64,000 nucleotides of DNA, from positions 1,426,001-1,490,000 of the forward strand of contig OZ251240.1 of assembly GCA_965240325.2 (NCBI GenBank), read 5' to 3'. Made by a program: the position numbers and the translations under genes. This document shows, piece after piece, positions 43,901 to 56,700 of this stretch (position 1 is the stretch's first letter; each line of letters opens with the position of its first letter). The notes beneath the pieces are model-generated. The model was given only the letters and a program-made list of their open reading frames with translations, did not search any database and was not told the DNA's origin. The DNA comes from Rebecca billardiae RCC1528 (lineage: Eukaryota > Haptophyta).

Positions 43901-44845
43901 ATGGTGGCGCTGTCCATGCCTCTCTCGTCCCTGCTGAGCTCATCCGAGGCGCCCCTCTTGAGGCTCGCGGCCGCGCTTACCATGCCCGCAACCAAACTGT
44001 TGGCCCTTCTGTCTGCGTGGCTCGAGCCGACCGAGCCGAGTCCGATGGACGCCCTGCTGAACGAGAGCATCCCGCAGTGCGTGGCGTCGTTCGCGCTCTG
44101 CTACGTGCTCGACGCGGCGGTGGTTCGGATCGGATGCGCCAAGTCGCGCTGGTTCACCCTTCACACCCTCGTCAACATCATCGTCGTCGCCCTCTCCGCC
44201 GACGACGCGTACTACACGCTCAAGGCGCCGATGCATGCCGTCGGCGGCCCTGCGTCGACCATGGCGATCTCGCTGATCATCGCGCTGCACGCGTACCACG
44301 CGGTGTTTTTCAAACTGAGCGCCGTCGACATCGTGCACCACGTCGTCTCCGTCGGGATCCTCGGCCCCCTCGCCGTGTGGTTCCGGCCGGGCGTGTTCAT
44401 GAATTACGTGTGCTTCTTCGTGAGCGGCCTGCCAGGCGGGATCGACTACGCGATGCTCGCGCTGGTGAAGCATGGGTACATGGACGCGCTGACGGAGAAG
44501 TACTGGAACACCAAAATCAACGTGTGGATGCGCGGGCCCTTCCTCGTCATCGGCAGCTTCATCGCCTACCAGTCGGCCCTCGAGTCGACTGCCTCTGGCT
44601 CGTGCAAGGCGCCCGGGCTCAACACGGCATCGCTGGTGACAGCTGCCGTGCTGCTGTGGAACGGTCAGTTCTTCGCGGAACGCGTGATCGTCAACTACGG
44701 GATGAAGAGCAAGGAGTCGACCGCCGAGATGTACGCGAGCAGCGTGCTGGTGAACCTCCCACGCAACATGTCGAAGAACTCCCTGAGCAAGCTTGCGCGC
44801 AACCTGTCGCGTGACTCCTTGCTGCGGCTGGCTGAGGGCGCCTGA
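43901..44845 (+). CDS. TLC-like multi-pass membrane protein
   Basis: Intronless, 314 aa. The protein has six or more hydrophobic segments, including FALCYVLDAAVVRIG, TLHTLVNIIVVALSADDAYY and MAISLIIALHAYHAVFF. The block AYHAVFFKLSAVDIVHHVVS resembles the TRAM-LAG1-CLN8 (TLC) core, where the spaced histidines are characteristic. FMNYVCFFVSGLPGGIDYAM and the NTKINVWMRGPFLVIGSFIA helix follow. The soluble tail is Ser/Asn/Leu-patterned (NMSKNSLSKLARNLSRDSLL, a near 10-residue repeat). TLC proteins act in lipid or ceramide metabolism and ER membrane functions; which applies is unknown. Upstream frame continuation to 43,649 is open, but 43901 is the last ATG before the first hydrophobic region. Confidence 0.72.
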   Translation: MVALSMPLSSLLSSSEAPLLRLAAALTMPATKLLALLSAWLEPTEPSPMDALLNESIPQCVASFALCYVLDAAVVRIGCAKSRWFTLHTLVNIIVVALSADDAYYTLKAPMHAVGGPASTMAISLIIALHAYHAVFFKLSAVDIVHHVVSVGILGPLAVWFRPGVFMNYVCFFVSGLPGGIDYAMLALVKHGYMDALTEKYWNTKINVWMRGPFLVIGSFIAYQSALESTASGSCKAPGLNTASLVTAAVLLWNGQFFAERVIVNYGMKSKESTAEMYASSVLVNLPRNMSKNSLSKLARNLSRDSLLRLAEGA

Positions 44846-45961
44846 GGCAGGCAGCAGATCAACGACGTATCATAGACGAGCGAGTAAACTGTGAGCCTCA
44901 TATCAGACTATGTTGCGGCGCTACGGGTTATTATGTCGGGCTGATACTTGTATAATCAGCAGGCCCGGCGGGCCCGCAGGCCGGCGGCCGCGCCGCACTC
45001 GTTACCGCGACTGAGACTCGGAGTGAGTGAGTCGGAGAGCAGTTTGAATAGTGTCACGCGGTCGGACCGTCCGTGCTGGCTGGCGGTTATTATACTGCGC
45101 CGCTATACTCATCATCGGCGCACTACTCAGCCTGATGATACTATCCGCCCTGGTATATATACCGTGACATACTGGCACACGACTTTAAAGGGCCAGGCGG
45201 CGCCGGCGTGGGCCCGCGCGGACAGTTCAATGAGTTTCTTAGCCTCTCATGACAAACGGGCCCGCGCCGTGGGCCGAACTCCGAATATAGGACAGTGCCC
45301 CCTGCCTGTTCATCAGCACCCCACCCTTGATGGCGTTGCACGCTGAGCCGTCGCGATGCACTGCGCCAGCGTCACACTTCATCAAGAGCAAGTGATCAAG
45401 AGCAAGTGCTCACTTGCTCTTGATGAAGCAAGTGAGCAAGACGCGAGCACACTTGCCGCAGCTGGAGAGAGCAGGACTCTCACGGTGTCATTCGCGCCGT
45501 TCTGGACTGTGCTGTAGACGCAACCGCCACCCGAGTCAGTTGTCTGTCATTCCGGTCCGGGACACCCGGGCTGCTGGCTCACAAGCTGCAACGAGCGGCG
45601 ACGGGTGGTGGGGGCGGGGGGCACAACGCGCGCATCGCATTGCCTGACCGCCCGAGCCCAAGCGGCGAGCAGCCTCTCATGACAAACGCGCGGCGCGGCC
45701 GCGCTGCCAAACAGGATCAGGCGGCGCGCACGTCGATGTGTACCACTCGCGCACACCCGTGTCGCGCCCATGACGCACGGCGAGCTCCGTCCCTGATCAT
45801 CATGGGCGCTTGCCGGCCAACGCTACCAACGCGGCTTCCATCCTTGGGTCCGGACATCCGGTGGCGCGAGTCCGGACGAGCGCCGTTGCGAAACTCAACA
45901 GGTCAGATCACACCAGGGTGGCGGCTCCCCCTTCGCCCAGCCTCAACCGGCGGGGCGACTG
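44846..45961. other. Intergenic region upstream of the dynein gene
   Basis: No gene is recognised. At 45381-45424 the 14-mer ATCAAGAGCAAGTG occurs twice in tandem and then inverted, giving a 14-bp-arm hairpin (arms 395-408 and 411-424 of 45,000). The word AGCCTCTCATGACAAAC occurs at about 45,239 and 45,669. The last few hundred bases should contain the dynein promoter. Confidence 0.5.
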
Positions 45962-47703
45962 ATGGGCGGCGGCACGGGCCCCGACGGCGCGGACCCGCCG
46001 GGCGGGGCGCCGACGGAGGACCCCGCGGCTGCGCCGACCCCCTCAGTGGCCGCGGCCACGTTCACACCCGCCGACGGCGGCTCGCGCCAGCGCGGCTTCT
46101 ACTCGGAGAAGCTCGACCCCGAGTACGTCGCCAAGGCGCTCGCGAGCTCGCCGAAGCGCGCGAAGGGCGGCGGCGGCGGCGCGCGCCCCGGCTTCGTGTC
46201 GAAGGCGGCGGGCGCGCACCCCGCCGGCGCGCTCCAGGGCGCGCGGCGGCAGGTCGTCCCCAAGGCGAGCACGTTTGTGTCGGCGCCGGAGGACGAGGGC
46301 GCGCTGCGGCGCAAGGCCGCGCTCGGCCTCGGCGTCGACGCGCGCGGCGCGCGCGACGTCGAGCCGCCGTCGAAGGCGCTCGAGCCGAAGGTGCTCGTGC
46401 CCTTCAACCCGGGCCCGGGCAAGACCCCGCGCCAGATCATGATCGAGCGGCAGAAGCGCCTCTTTGCGCAGCAGGACATCCAGCAGCTGCTGCTCGCCGA
46501 GGGCGTCGACGCGTGCGCCGCCGAGCCGGAGGGCGCGCTGCCGCTCGAGCTGTTCGACGACACGGAGTTCGAGTCGCGGCCGCCGGAGGAGTGGATCGAG
46601 CTCGCGCGCGACGACGCGAGCGGCGAGACGCGCCACGTCCCCGCCACCTGCCTGCACCGCGACGAGTCGACGCGCGAGGGCCGGTGGCGGCCGTGCCAGG
46701 TGCTCGCGTACGACGGCGGTGCGGCGCTCTTCGACGTGCGCGTGCGCGAGGGGCGCGACGCGGAGTGGGAGGGGCTGCGGCTGCCGCGCATCGCGGTGCT
46801 GTTCGCCGCCGAGGACCCCTTCGTCTTCGCGCGCCGCGTCGCCGCCGCGCACAAGGGCCGCGCCTCCGCCGAGGCGCTGCTGCGGTACGAGCTGTGCGTC
46901 GACTCGATGCCAAGCGACGACGTGTCCTCGCTCGAGAAGGAGCGCGTCTCGCGGATGCTCGCGCTGGCGCTGAACACGGCGCGGCTGCAGGAGCGGCAGA
47001 TGAACGCGTCCGCGCTGCTCAACGAGGTCAACGTCGAGTACGCCCGCGCGATGTGCGCCATCATCTTCGACCGGCTCGCCGACGCGTCGGCGGCGGCCGA
47101 CGCGGCCGCGCCGGACGAGGAGGGGCGGCGCCGCATGCGCCAGGTGTCCATCTTCTCGCAGATCGAGGTGCCGCCGAAGCCGGCGAGGCCGGCGGTGCCG
47201 TGGAAGGCGACGGTGGAGGTCCCCGAGCACGACGTCGCCGAGCAGTCCCGCGCCTTCGCCTTCGCCACCCTCCTCTCGCAGCGCGAGGTGATCTCGGCGC
47301 TGATGCGCGTGCGCGCCGAGTGCCTCAAGGTGCAGGGGATGGCTCTGGTCGCGGTCGGCTTCGCAAAGTCGGTGCGGCTGGAGGAGTTCGAGCAGGCGCA
47401 GCAGCAGGCGCTCTCGGCGACGGCGACGCACCTCAAGGACGCGTGGATCCCCGCGCTCAAGTCGGGCATCCGCTCCAACCTCAAGGACATCGGCAAGGGC
47501 TGGTTCAACCTGCTCGAGACGGACGAGCGCGTGTACGCGATGAGCAAGCTGCGCCGCCTGCTCGCGACCGTCAAGCTGATGATGCAGGACTCGGTGGTGT
47601 ACCTGGCGGAGGAGTCGCTCGAGGCGTACGCCGCGTTCATCGACTCGCGCACCGCCTTCCACGTCGACGTGCGCTCCGTCTCCGACGTGCGCGTCACGCC
47701 GCT

Positions 47704-47739
<36 letters not shown>

Positions 47740-50700
47740 GCCGCTCGCCGACCGGCCGCCGCCGCTCTTCATGCTCGACATGGTGGTGAAGGACGGCGCG
47801 GTGGGCTGGCGGCAGCAGCCGGGCGCGTTCTCGGACGTGGTGATGGGCTCGTTCCGCAAGGCCGTCGACGCGTGCCTCGGCATCCCGCAGCTCGAGAAGG
47901 CGGTGATGGAGGGCCTCTTCTGGTCACACACGCCCACGCTCGTCACCCTCTCCAAGCACGAGGGCGTGCCGCCCGCCAAGGAGCGGCAGCTGCTCGGCGC
48001 GCTGGCGCGCGCGCAGCCGGCGCTCGAGGCGTACCTCGCGCAGTACGAGCCGTACGCCGCGTTCATCGCGCTCGACGTCGCCGCGCACCTCGACGAGTGG
48101 GACGCGCGCGCGGACGACGGCGCGCCGCTGCGCTCGGTGAGCGAGATCAAGGCGGCGGTGCGCGAGCACGCCGCCGCCGCGGACGAGGCGGAGGCGACGA
48201 TCCCGGCGGAGGTGGACCTCGGGCTGTTCGTCGTCACCGCGACGAGCGTCTCGCAGTTCGTCGCCGAGAAGCACCGCGAGCTCGCCAAGTCGCTCCTCCA
48301 GCTCGTCACCTCGCGCGTGCGCGCGGGCGCGCAGGAGCTGCACCGCGCGTTTGACGGCGTCGCCGGCACGCTCAACCGGCGGCCGCGCAACATCGAGGAG
48401 GTGGCGGAGCTGGAGGAGTACATGACGAAGGTGCCGGAGCTGCTGGAGGAGCTGCGCGTGCAGATCGACGGCGTGATGCGCGACCAGGCCGTGCTCGACG
48501 AGTTCGACACCTCGCTCCCCGACGCCGACTTCCGCGCGATGTGGGCGTCGATCGCGTGGCCCAAGAAGATTGAGGAGCGCATCGCCGAGGTGGTCGCCGA
48601 GTGCGTGACGAGCCGGGAGAACTTCGAGTCGGCGATGCTCGGCGACCAGGACGCGTTCGCGAAGGAGCTCGAGCAGCTCGAGCGCGTGGTCAACACCTTC
48701 GGCACGCGGCACACCGACCTCGCCAAGGTGCGCGAGGTCGCGGCGGACGTGGTGCGCATCCAGGAGCAGCTCAAGGGCTGCGAGACGAAGAAGCAGCAGT
48801 TCAACTCGAGGGAGGCGCTGTTCGGCCGGCCGGTGACGGAGTACGCGCAGCTGGCGAAGGTGGTGAAGCAGTTCGAGCCGTACGCCACGCTCTGGTCCAC
48901 CTCCGCCGCGTGGCTCTCGTGGCACGCCGAGTGGCTCACCTGCCCGTTCACGCGGCTCGACCCCGAGCGCATGCGCAAGGACCTCGAGGGCGCGACCAAG
49001 GCGATCGCAAAGTCGGTCAAGGTGTTCGCGGAGACGGCGCACCTGAACGAGATCTCGCGGACGATCCGCGACCAGATCGCCGAGTTCATGCCGCACATGC
49101 CGCTCATCGAGGCCCTGCGCAACCCCGGCATGCGCGAGCGCCACTGGGACAAGATCTCCGAGGTGGTGGGCAAGAAGATTGTCGTTGACGAGGCGTTCAC
49201 GCTCACCAAGATGCAGGGCATGGAGCTCGAGGCGCACGAGGAGCCGATCGTGCGCGAGTGCGACATCGCGGGGAAGGAGTTCCAGATCGAGGAGTCGCTC
49301 GACACGATGGAGGCCGCGTGGGCCGACGTCCACCTCGAGATCGTCGCGTACCGCGAGACCAAGACGTACGTGATGCGAGGCTTTGACGAGGTGCAGCAGC
49401 AGCTCGACGACCACATCGTGATGACGCAGACGATGGCCTTCTCGCCGTACAAGAAGGCGCACGCGGAGCGGATCGAGGCGTGGGAGGCGACGCTGAAGAA
49501 CATGTCCGACATCTTCGAGGAGTGGATCAAGGTGCAGCGCGCGTGGATGTACCTCGAGCCCATCTTCTCCTCCGAGGACATCATGCGCCAGCTGCCGGCC
49601 GAGGGCAAGCGCTTTGAGAAGGTCGACGTCAAGTGGCGGCGCGCGCTCGGCGAGGCGCACGACGCGCCGCACGCGCTGACGTTCTGCCGGAAGCGCGACC
49701 TGCTCGCGACGTTCCGCGAGGGCAACGTCCTCCTCGACCAGGTGCAGAAGGGCCTGAGCGACTACCTCGAGACCAAGCGGCAGGGCTTCTCGCGCTTCTA
49801 CTTTTTATCGAACGACGAGCTGCTCGAGATCCTCTCGCAGACCAAGGACCCGCGCGCGGTGCAGCCGCACCTGAAGAAGTGCTTCGAGAACATCAACGTG
49901 ATCGAGTTCCGCGCGGACCTCGAGATGGTCGGCATGTACTCCGGCGAGAAGGAGTACATCCCCTTCGAGTACGCGTCCAAGAAAGAGCCGCTCTACCCGC
50001 ACGGCAACGTGGAGGACTGGATGACGCGCGTCGAGCAGACGATGAAGGCGACGATCCAGCACCAGGTGTACTCGGCGGCGCTGGACTACAAGCAGCAGAA
50101 GCGCACCGAGTGGGTCAAGTCGTGGCCCGGCCAGATCATCCTCGCCGGCGCGGGCATCTACTGGTCCGACGAGACGGGCGCCGCGCTGCGCGAGCGCGGG
50201 CTCGCCGGCCTGACCGAGTACGCCGCCTACTACCACGGCGCGCTCATGGACCTGACCGAGCTGGTGCGCGGCGAGCTGACGAAGCTGCAGCGGATGTCGC
50301 TGGGCGCGCTGATCACGCTCGACGTGCACGCGCGCGACGTCCTCGAGTCGATGGTCACGCACGAGGTCTCCGAGGAGACCGACTTCAAGTGGATCTCGCA
50401 GCTGCGGTACGCCATCCCCGAGTGGGAGACGCCCGACTGCCGCGCGCTCGTCATCCAGGTGGACTCGACGTTCGACTACGGGAACGAGTACCTGGGGAAC
50501 ACGATGCGGCTGGTGGTCACGCCGCTCACCGACCGCATCTACCTCACGCTCACCGGCGCGCTCTCGATGACGCTCGGCGGCGCGCCCGCCGGGCCGGCGG
50601 GCACGGGCAAGACGGAGACGACCAAGGACCTCGCCAAGGCGCTCGCCAAGCAGTGCGTCGTGTTCAACTGCCAGGAGGGGCTGGACTACCTGGCGATGGG

Positions 50701-53700
50701 CAAGTTCTTCAAGGGGCTCGCCATGTCCGGCGCGTGGGCCTGCTTCGACGAGTTCAACCGCATCGACATCGAGGTCCTCTCCGTGATCGCGCAGCAGCTC
50801 TCGACGATCCGCACGGCGATGCTCGCGCACGCGCCGCGCTTCGAGTTCGAGGGCGGCGAGATCTCGCTCGACGCGACGAACGCGGTGTTCATCACGATGA
50901 ACCCGGGGTACGCGGGGCGCACCGAGCTGCCCGACAACCTCAAGGCGCTCTTCCGCCCCGTCGCGTGCATGGTGCCCGACTACGCGCTGATCGGCGAGAT
51001 CCGGCTCTACTCGTTTGGGTACCGCGACGCGCGCCGGCTCGCGCGCAAGATGGTCGCCACGTTCCGCCTCTCGAGCGAGCAGCTCTCGTCGCAGGACCAC
51101 TACGACTTTGGGATGCGCGCGGTGAACACGGTGATCCAGGCCGCCGGGCTCATGCGCCGCGACTTCCCCGAGATGGAGGAGGACCTGCTGCTGCTGCGCT
51201 CGCTCGGCGACTCGAACCGGCCCAAGTTTCTGGCGGAGGACATTGTGCTCTTCAACGGCATCATCTCCGACCTCTTCCCCGGCGCGGAGCTGCCCGCGCC
51301 GGACTACGGCGAGCTGCTGCCGGCGATCGAGGCGGCGCTCGAGGCGCTCGGGCTGCAGCGCGTCGACGCGTTCGTCGCCAAGTGCATCCAGCTGTACGAG
51401 GTGACCGTGCTGCGGCACGGGCTGATGCTGGTCGGCCCGACCGGCGGCGGCAAGTCGGCCAACAAGGAGGTGCTCGCGCGCGCGCTCTCGTCGCTCGAGC
51501 ACCTCGACAAGTTCAACCGCGTGCGGATCTCGCAGTGCAACCCCAAGTCGATCACGATGGGCCAGCTCTACGGCGAGTTCGACGAGAACACGCACGAGTG
51601 GACCGACGGCATCCTGTGCACGCTGTACCGCAACTGCGTGAAGGAGTTCTCCGAGGCGGGGCGCGAGGACCGGCAGTGGCTTGTCTTCGACGGCCCGGTG
51701 GACGCGCTGTGGATCGAGTCGATGAACACGGTGCTCGACGACAACCGGAAGCTGTGCCTCGTCTCGGGCGAGATCATCGCGATGACGCCGTGCATGAACA
51801 TCGTCTTCGAGGTCGAGGACCTCGCCGTCGCCTCGCCCGCCACCGTCTCGCGCGTGGGCATCATCTACATGGAGCCGCTGTCGTGCGTCGGCACGGCCGC
51901 GCAGACCAAGTCGTGGGCGGCGGCGCAGCCCGCGCTGCTGCAGCCGGTGATGGGGCGGATGCTCGAGCTGTGCGACGCGCTGCTCGACCGCGCGCTCGAC
52001 TTCATCCGCAAGAACGTCCGCCACTACGTCACCCCCGTGCTCAACAACCTCGTCGACTCGACGCTGCACGTGCTCGAGCGCTGCCTGGCCGACTTTGTGC
52101 CGGTCGAGGGCGTGTACGAGGTGGGCGAGGAGAAGGCCGCGCTGCTGCCCGCGACGGCGGAGCGCGCGTTCTTCTTCGCGCTCACGTGGGGCGCGGGCGG
52201 CGCGTGCAACGCCGACGGCCGCCGCCTCTTCGACGGCTGGCTCCGCCAGACCGTCGAGTCGGAGGAGCTCACCGGCGCCGCCGCGTTCCCCGAGGGCGGC
52301 GGCCTCGTGTACGACTACGCGCTCGACCTCGACACGAACGCGTGGCTGCCGTGGATGGAGACGATCCCGCCGTTCACGCTGGCGCCGACGACGCCGTTCG
52401 CCGACATCATCGTGCCGATGACCGACTCGGTGCGCTACATGTGGCTCGTCGAGCGCCTCCTCGTCGGCGGGCACCACGTGCTGTGCGTCGGCCCTACCGG
52501 CACGGGCAAGACGCTCAACGTGAAGGACAAGCTGATGACGCGCATGCCCGAGGCGTTCACGCCGGTGTTCATCAACTTCTCGGCGCAGACGACGGCGAAC
52601 CAGACGCAGGACCTGCTCGACTCGAAGCTCGAGAAGCGGCGCAAGGGCATCTACGCGCCGCCCGCGGGCAAGCGCTTCGCCGTGATGGTCGACGACGTGA
52701 ACATGCCCAAGCGCGAGACGTACGGCGCGCAGCCGCCGATCGAGCTGCTGCGCCAGTGGTTCGACCAGGCGGGCTGGTACGACCGGAAGACGCTCGAGTT
52801 CCGCAAGATCGTGGACATCGGGCTGGTCGGGTGCATGGGCCCGCCCGGCGGCGGCCGGCAGGTCGTGACCAACCGCTTCCTCCGCCACTTCAACTTCGTC
52901 GCGTTCCCCGAGCTGCAGGACGAGTCGGTCGCGACGATCCTGCGCACGATCCTCACGACGTTTGCGCACGCGCACCTGCCCGCGCAGGTGCACGGCGCGG
53001 TGGAGCCGATGGTGGGCGCGACGATCGAGGTGTACTCGACGATCCTGAAGGAGCTCCTCCCCACCCCCGCCAAGTCGCACTACACCTTCAACCTGCGCGA
53101 CATGGCCTCGGTCATGCAGGGCTGCCTGAGCGCAGACCCGAAGGAGATGCTGTCGCCCAACGACCTGATCGCGCTGTGGGTGCACGAGAACGAGCGCGTG
53201 TACTGCGACCGGCTGGTGTCGATGGAGGACAAGCACTGGTACGACGCGCTCGTGCGCCGCGTGGTGGGCGCGCGCTTCGGCGTGCCCTACGCCGACGTCG
53301 TGCCCGACGGCGCGCTCCTCCTCTTCGGCGACTTCATGGTGCCGGGCGCCGACCCGCGCGCGTACAACCGGATCGCCGACCGCAAGGGGCTCGTGCGCGT
53401 GGTCGAGGAGTACCTCGAGGACTACAACGCGGCGAACACGAAGAAGATGGCGCTGGTGATGTTCATCGACGCGATCACGCACGTCGCGCGCCTCTCGCGC
53501 GTGCTGCGCCAGCCCGGCGGCAACGCGCTGCTGCTCGGCGTCGGCGGCTCGGGCCGGCAGTCGCTCACGCGGCTCGCCGGCTTCATGCAGGAGATGGACG
53601 TCTTCCAGATCGTGATCTCCAAGAACTACGGGCCGGCGGAGTGGCGCGACGACATCAAGCGGCTGCTCTTCACGACGGGCGAGGAGGGCAAGCCCACGCT

Positions 53701-56700
53701 CTTCCTCTTCTCCGACACGCAGATCATCGCCGAGTCCTTCCTCGAGGACATCAACAACATCCTGAACACAGGCGAGGTGCCCAACCTGTTTGACGACAAC
53801 GACCACAACCGGATCCTCGCCGCGATGCGGCCCGTCTGCATCGCGGAGGGGCTGCCGCAGACGAAGATCGCGATGTACTCCAAGTTCATCAAGCGCGTGC
53901 TCGCGCACATCCACCTCGTCATCTGCATGTCGCCGCTCGGCGAGGTCTTCCGCACGCGGCTGCGCAACTTCCCCTCGCTCGTGAACAACTGCACGATCGA
54001 CTGGTTCCTGCCGTGGCCGGACGACGCGCTCAAGGACGTCGCGCGCGACGCGTTCGAGCCGATCGCGTCGCTGAGCGGCGAGGAGAAGGAGGCGATGACG
54101 CTGATGGCGGGGCAGATCCACCTCTCCGTCGAGAAGGCCTCGACCACCATGCTCGCCGAGCTCTCGCGGTACAACTACGTGACGCCCACGTCGTACCTCG
54201 AGCTGCTGCGCACGTACCGCGCGCTGCTCGGCTCCAAGCAGACCGAGCTGGCGACCGCGAAGAAGCGGCTGGTGAAGGGGCTGGAGAAGCTGGCGACGAC
54301 GGAGACGGACGTGGCGCAGCTGCAGACGCAGCTCGCCGAGATGCAGCCCGTGCTCATCAAGACCGCCGCCGACGTCGAGGAGATGATGGCGCAGATCCAG
54401 AAGGACAAGGCGGCGGCGGACGAGACGCGCACGGTCGTCGTGCGCGAGGAGGCGATCGCGTCGTCCAAGGCCGAGGAGTGCCAGGGGATCAAGGACTCGG
54501 CGGAGAAGGACCTGGCGGAGGCGCTCCCCGCGCTGGACGAGGCGGTGCAGTGCCTCCGCGACCTCAAGCTCTCCGACATCTCCGAGGTCGCCAAGTACGC
54601 CAACCCGCCGGGCGGCGTGAAGCTGGTCGTCGAGGCGATCTGCGTGATCCGCAACATCCCGCCCAAGATGGAGACGGCGTCCGACGGCAAGGGCAAGGTG
54701 GCCAACTACTGGGAGCCGGGGAAGAAGATGCTGAACGACGCGAAGGGGCTGCTCGACGCGATGTTCCAGTTCGACAAGGACAACATCCCCGAGCGCACCG
54801 TCTCGCGCATCGAGCCGTACATGGTCGACCCCAACTTCGAGCCGAAGAAGATCGAGTCGGTCTCCAAGTCGTGCAAGGCGATGTGCCAGTGGGTGCGCGC
54901 GATGTACACGTACCACCACGTGGCGAAGAACGTGGAGCCGAAGCGGCGCGCGCTGAAGGCGGCGCAGGAGGAGCTCGACGTGCTCACGGACAACCTGAAC
55001 AAGCTGCGCGCCGCGCTCAAGGAGGTCGAGGACAAGATCGCCGAGCTCGAGTTCTCGTTCAACCAGTCGGTCGCCAAGAAGGAGTCGCTGCAGCGGCAGG
55101 TCGACGACGCGACCGTCAAGATGGACCGCGCGCAGCGGCTGCTCGGCGGGCTGGGCGGCGAGAAGGTGCGGTGGCAGGAGACGGTGCAGCGCCTCTCCGA
55201 CCTCGAGACCTCGCTCGTCGGCGACGTCGTCATCGCCGCCGGCTCGGTCGCGTACCTCGGCCCGTTCACGGCGGCGTACCGCGCCGACCTGTGCGCGACG
55301 TGGCGCTCGCAGCTCGCCGAGCTGCGCGTGCCGTTCACCGAGGGCGCGACGCTGTTCACCACGATGAACGACGCGGTGAAGATGCGCGCGTGGACCATCG
55401 CCGGCCTGCCCACCGACGCGATCTCGATGGAGAACGGCCTCATCCTCTCGGCCGCGCGCCGCTGGCCGCTCATGATCGACCCGCAGGGGCAGGCGAACAA
55501 GTGGGCCAAGAACATGGAGAAGGAGCACCAGCTCGAGGTGATCAAGCTGTCGGACAAGGACTTCTTGCGCACGCTCGAGAACGCGGTGCGCTTCGGCAAG
55601 CCCGTCGTGCTCGAGAACATCCTCGAGGAGCTCGAGCCCGCGCTCGAGCCCATCCTGCTCAAGCAGACGTTCAAGCAGCAGGGCTCGGAGGTGATCAAGA
55701 TTGGCGAGAACATCATCCCGTACCACGCCGACTTCCGCTTCTACATGACGACCAAGCTGTCGAACCCGCACTACCAGCCCGAGGCGTCGGTGAAGGTGAC
55801 GCTGCTCAACTTCACGATCACGCAGGAGGGGCTGGAGGACCAGCTGCTCGGCATCGCCGTCGCGAAGGAGCGGCCCGACCTCGAGGAGACGAAGAACAAC
55901 CTCGTGCTCTCGAACGCGGCGATGCAGAAGCAGCTCAAGGAGATCGAGGACGAGATCCTCAAGCTGCTCTCGGAGGCGTCGGGCGACATCCTGGACGACG
56001 AGCAGCTGATCCACACGCTCGCGCAGTCCAAGGTCACCTCCGACGAGATCAACGTCAAGGTCGCCGAGGCGCGCACCACCGAGAAGATGATTGACGAGAC
56101 GCGCGAGGAGTACCGGCCGTGCGCGTTCCGCGCGGCGTTGCTCTTCTTCTGCGTCTCCGACATGGGGCGCGTCGACCCGATGTACCAGTACTCGCTGCCG
56201 TGGTTCGTCGCGCTGTTCACGCGCGCGATCGAGGACTCGGAGCAGTCCGACGAGATCGCCACGCGCCTCAAGACGCTCAACGACTACTTCACCTTCTCGC
56301 TGTACGAGAACATCTGCCGCTCGCTCTTTGAGGTGCACAAGCTGCTCTTCTCGTTCACCGTCTGCATCAAGGTGCTGATGGGCGACTCGATGATCGACCA
56401 CGAGGAGTGGCGCTTCCTGCTCGCCGGCACGGCGCAGGGCCAGCTCTCCGACGCGCCCAACCCCGCGCCCGAGTGGATCACCGCGCAGATCTGGACGGCC
56501 GTGCGCGCGCTCGCGCTGCTGCCCGCGTTCAACGACTTCGCGGACTCGTTTGTGGACTGCCTCGCCGAGTGGCGCGGCTACTTCGACGAGATGGAGGCGC
56601 ACCGCGCGAAGCTGCCCGCGCCGTGGGACGAGCGGCTCTCGTCGTTCCAGAAGCTGCTCGTGCTGCGCTGCGTGCGCGGCGACAAGGTCGTCCCCGGCTT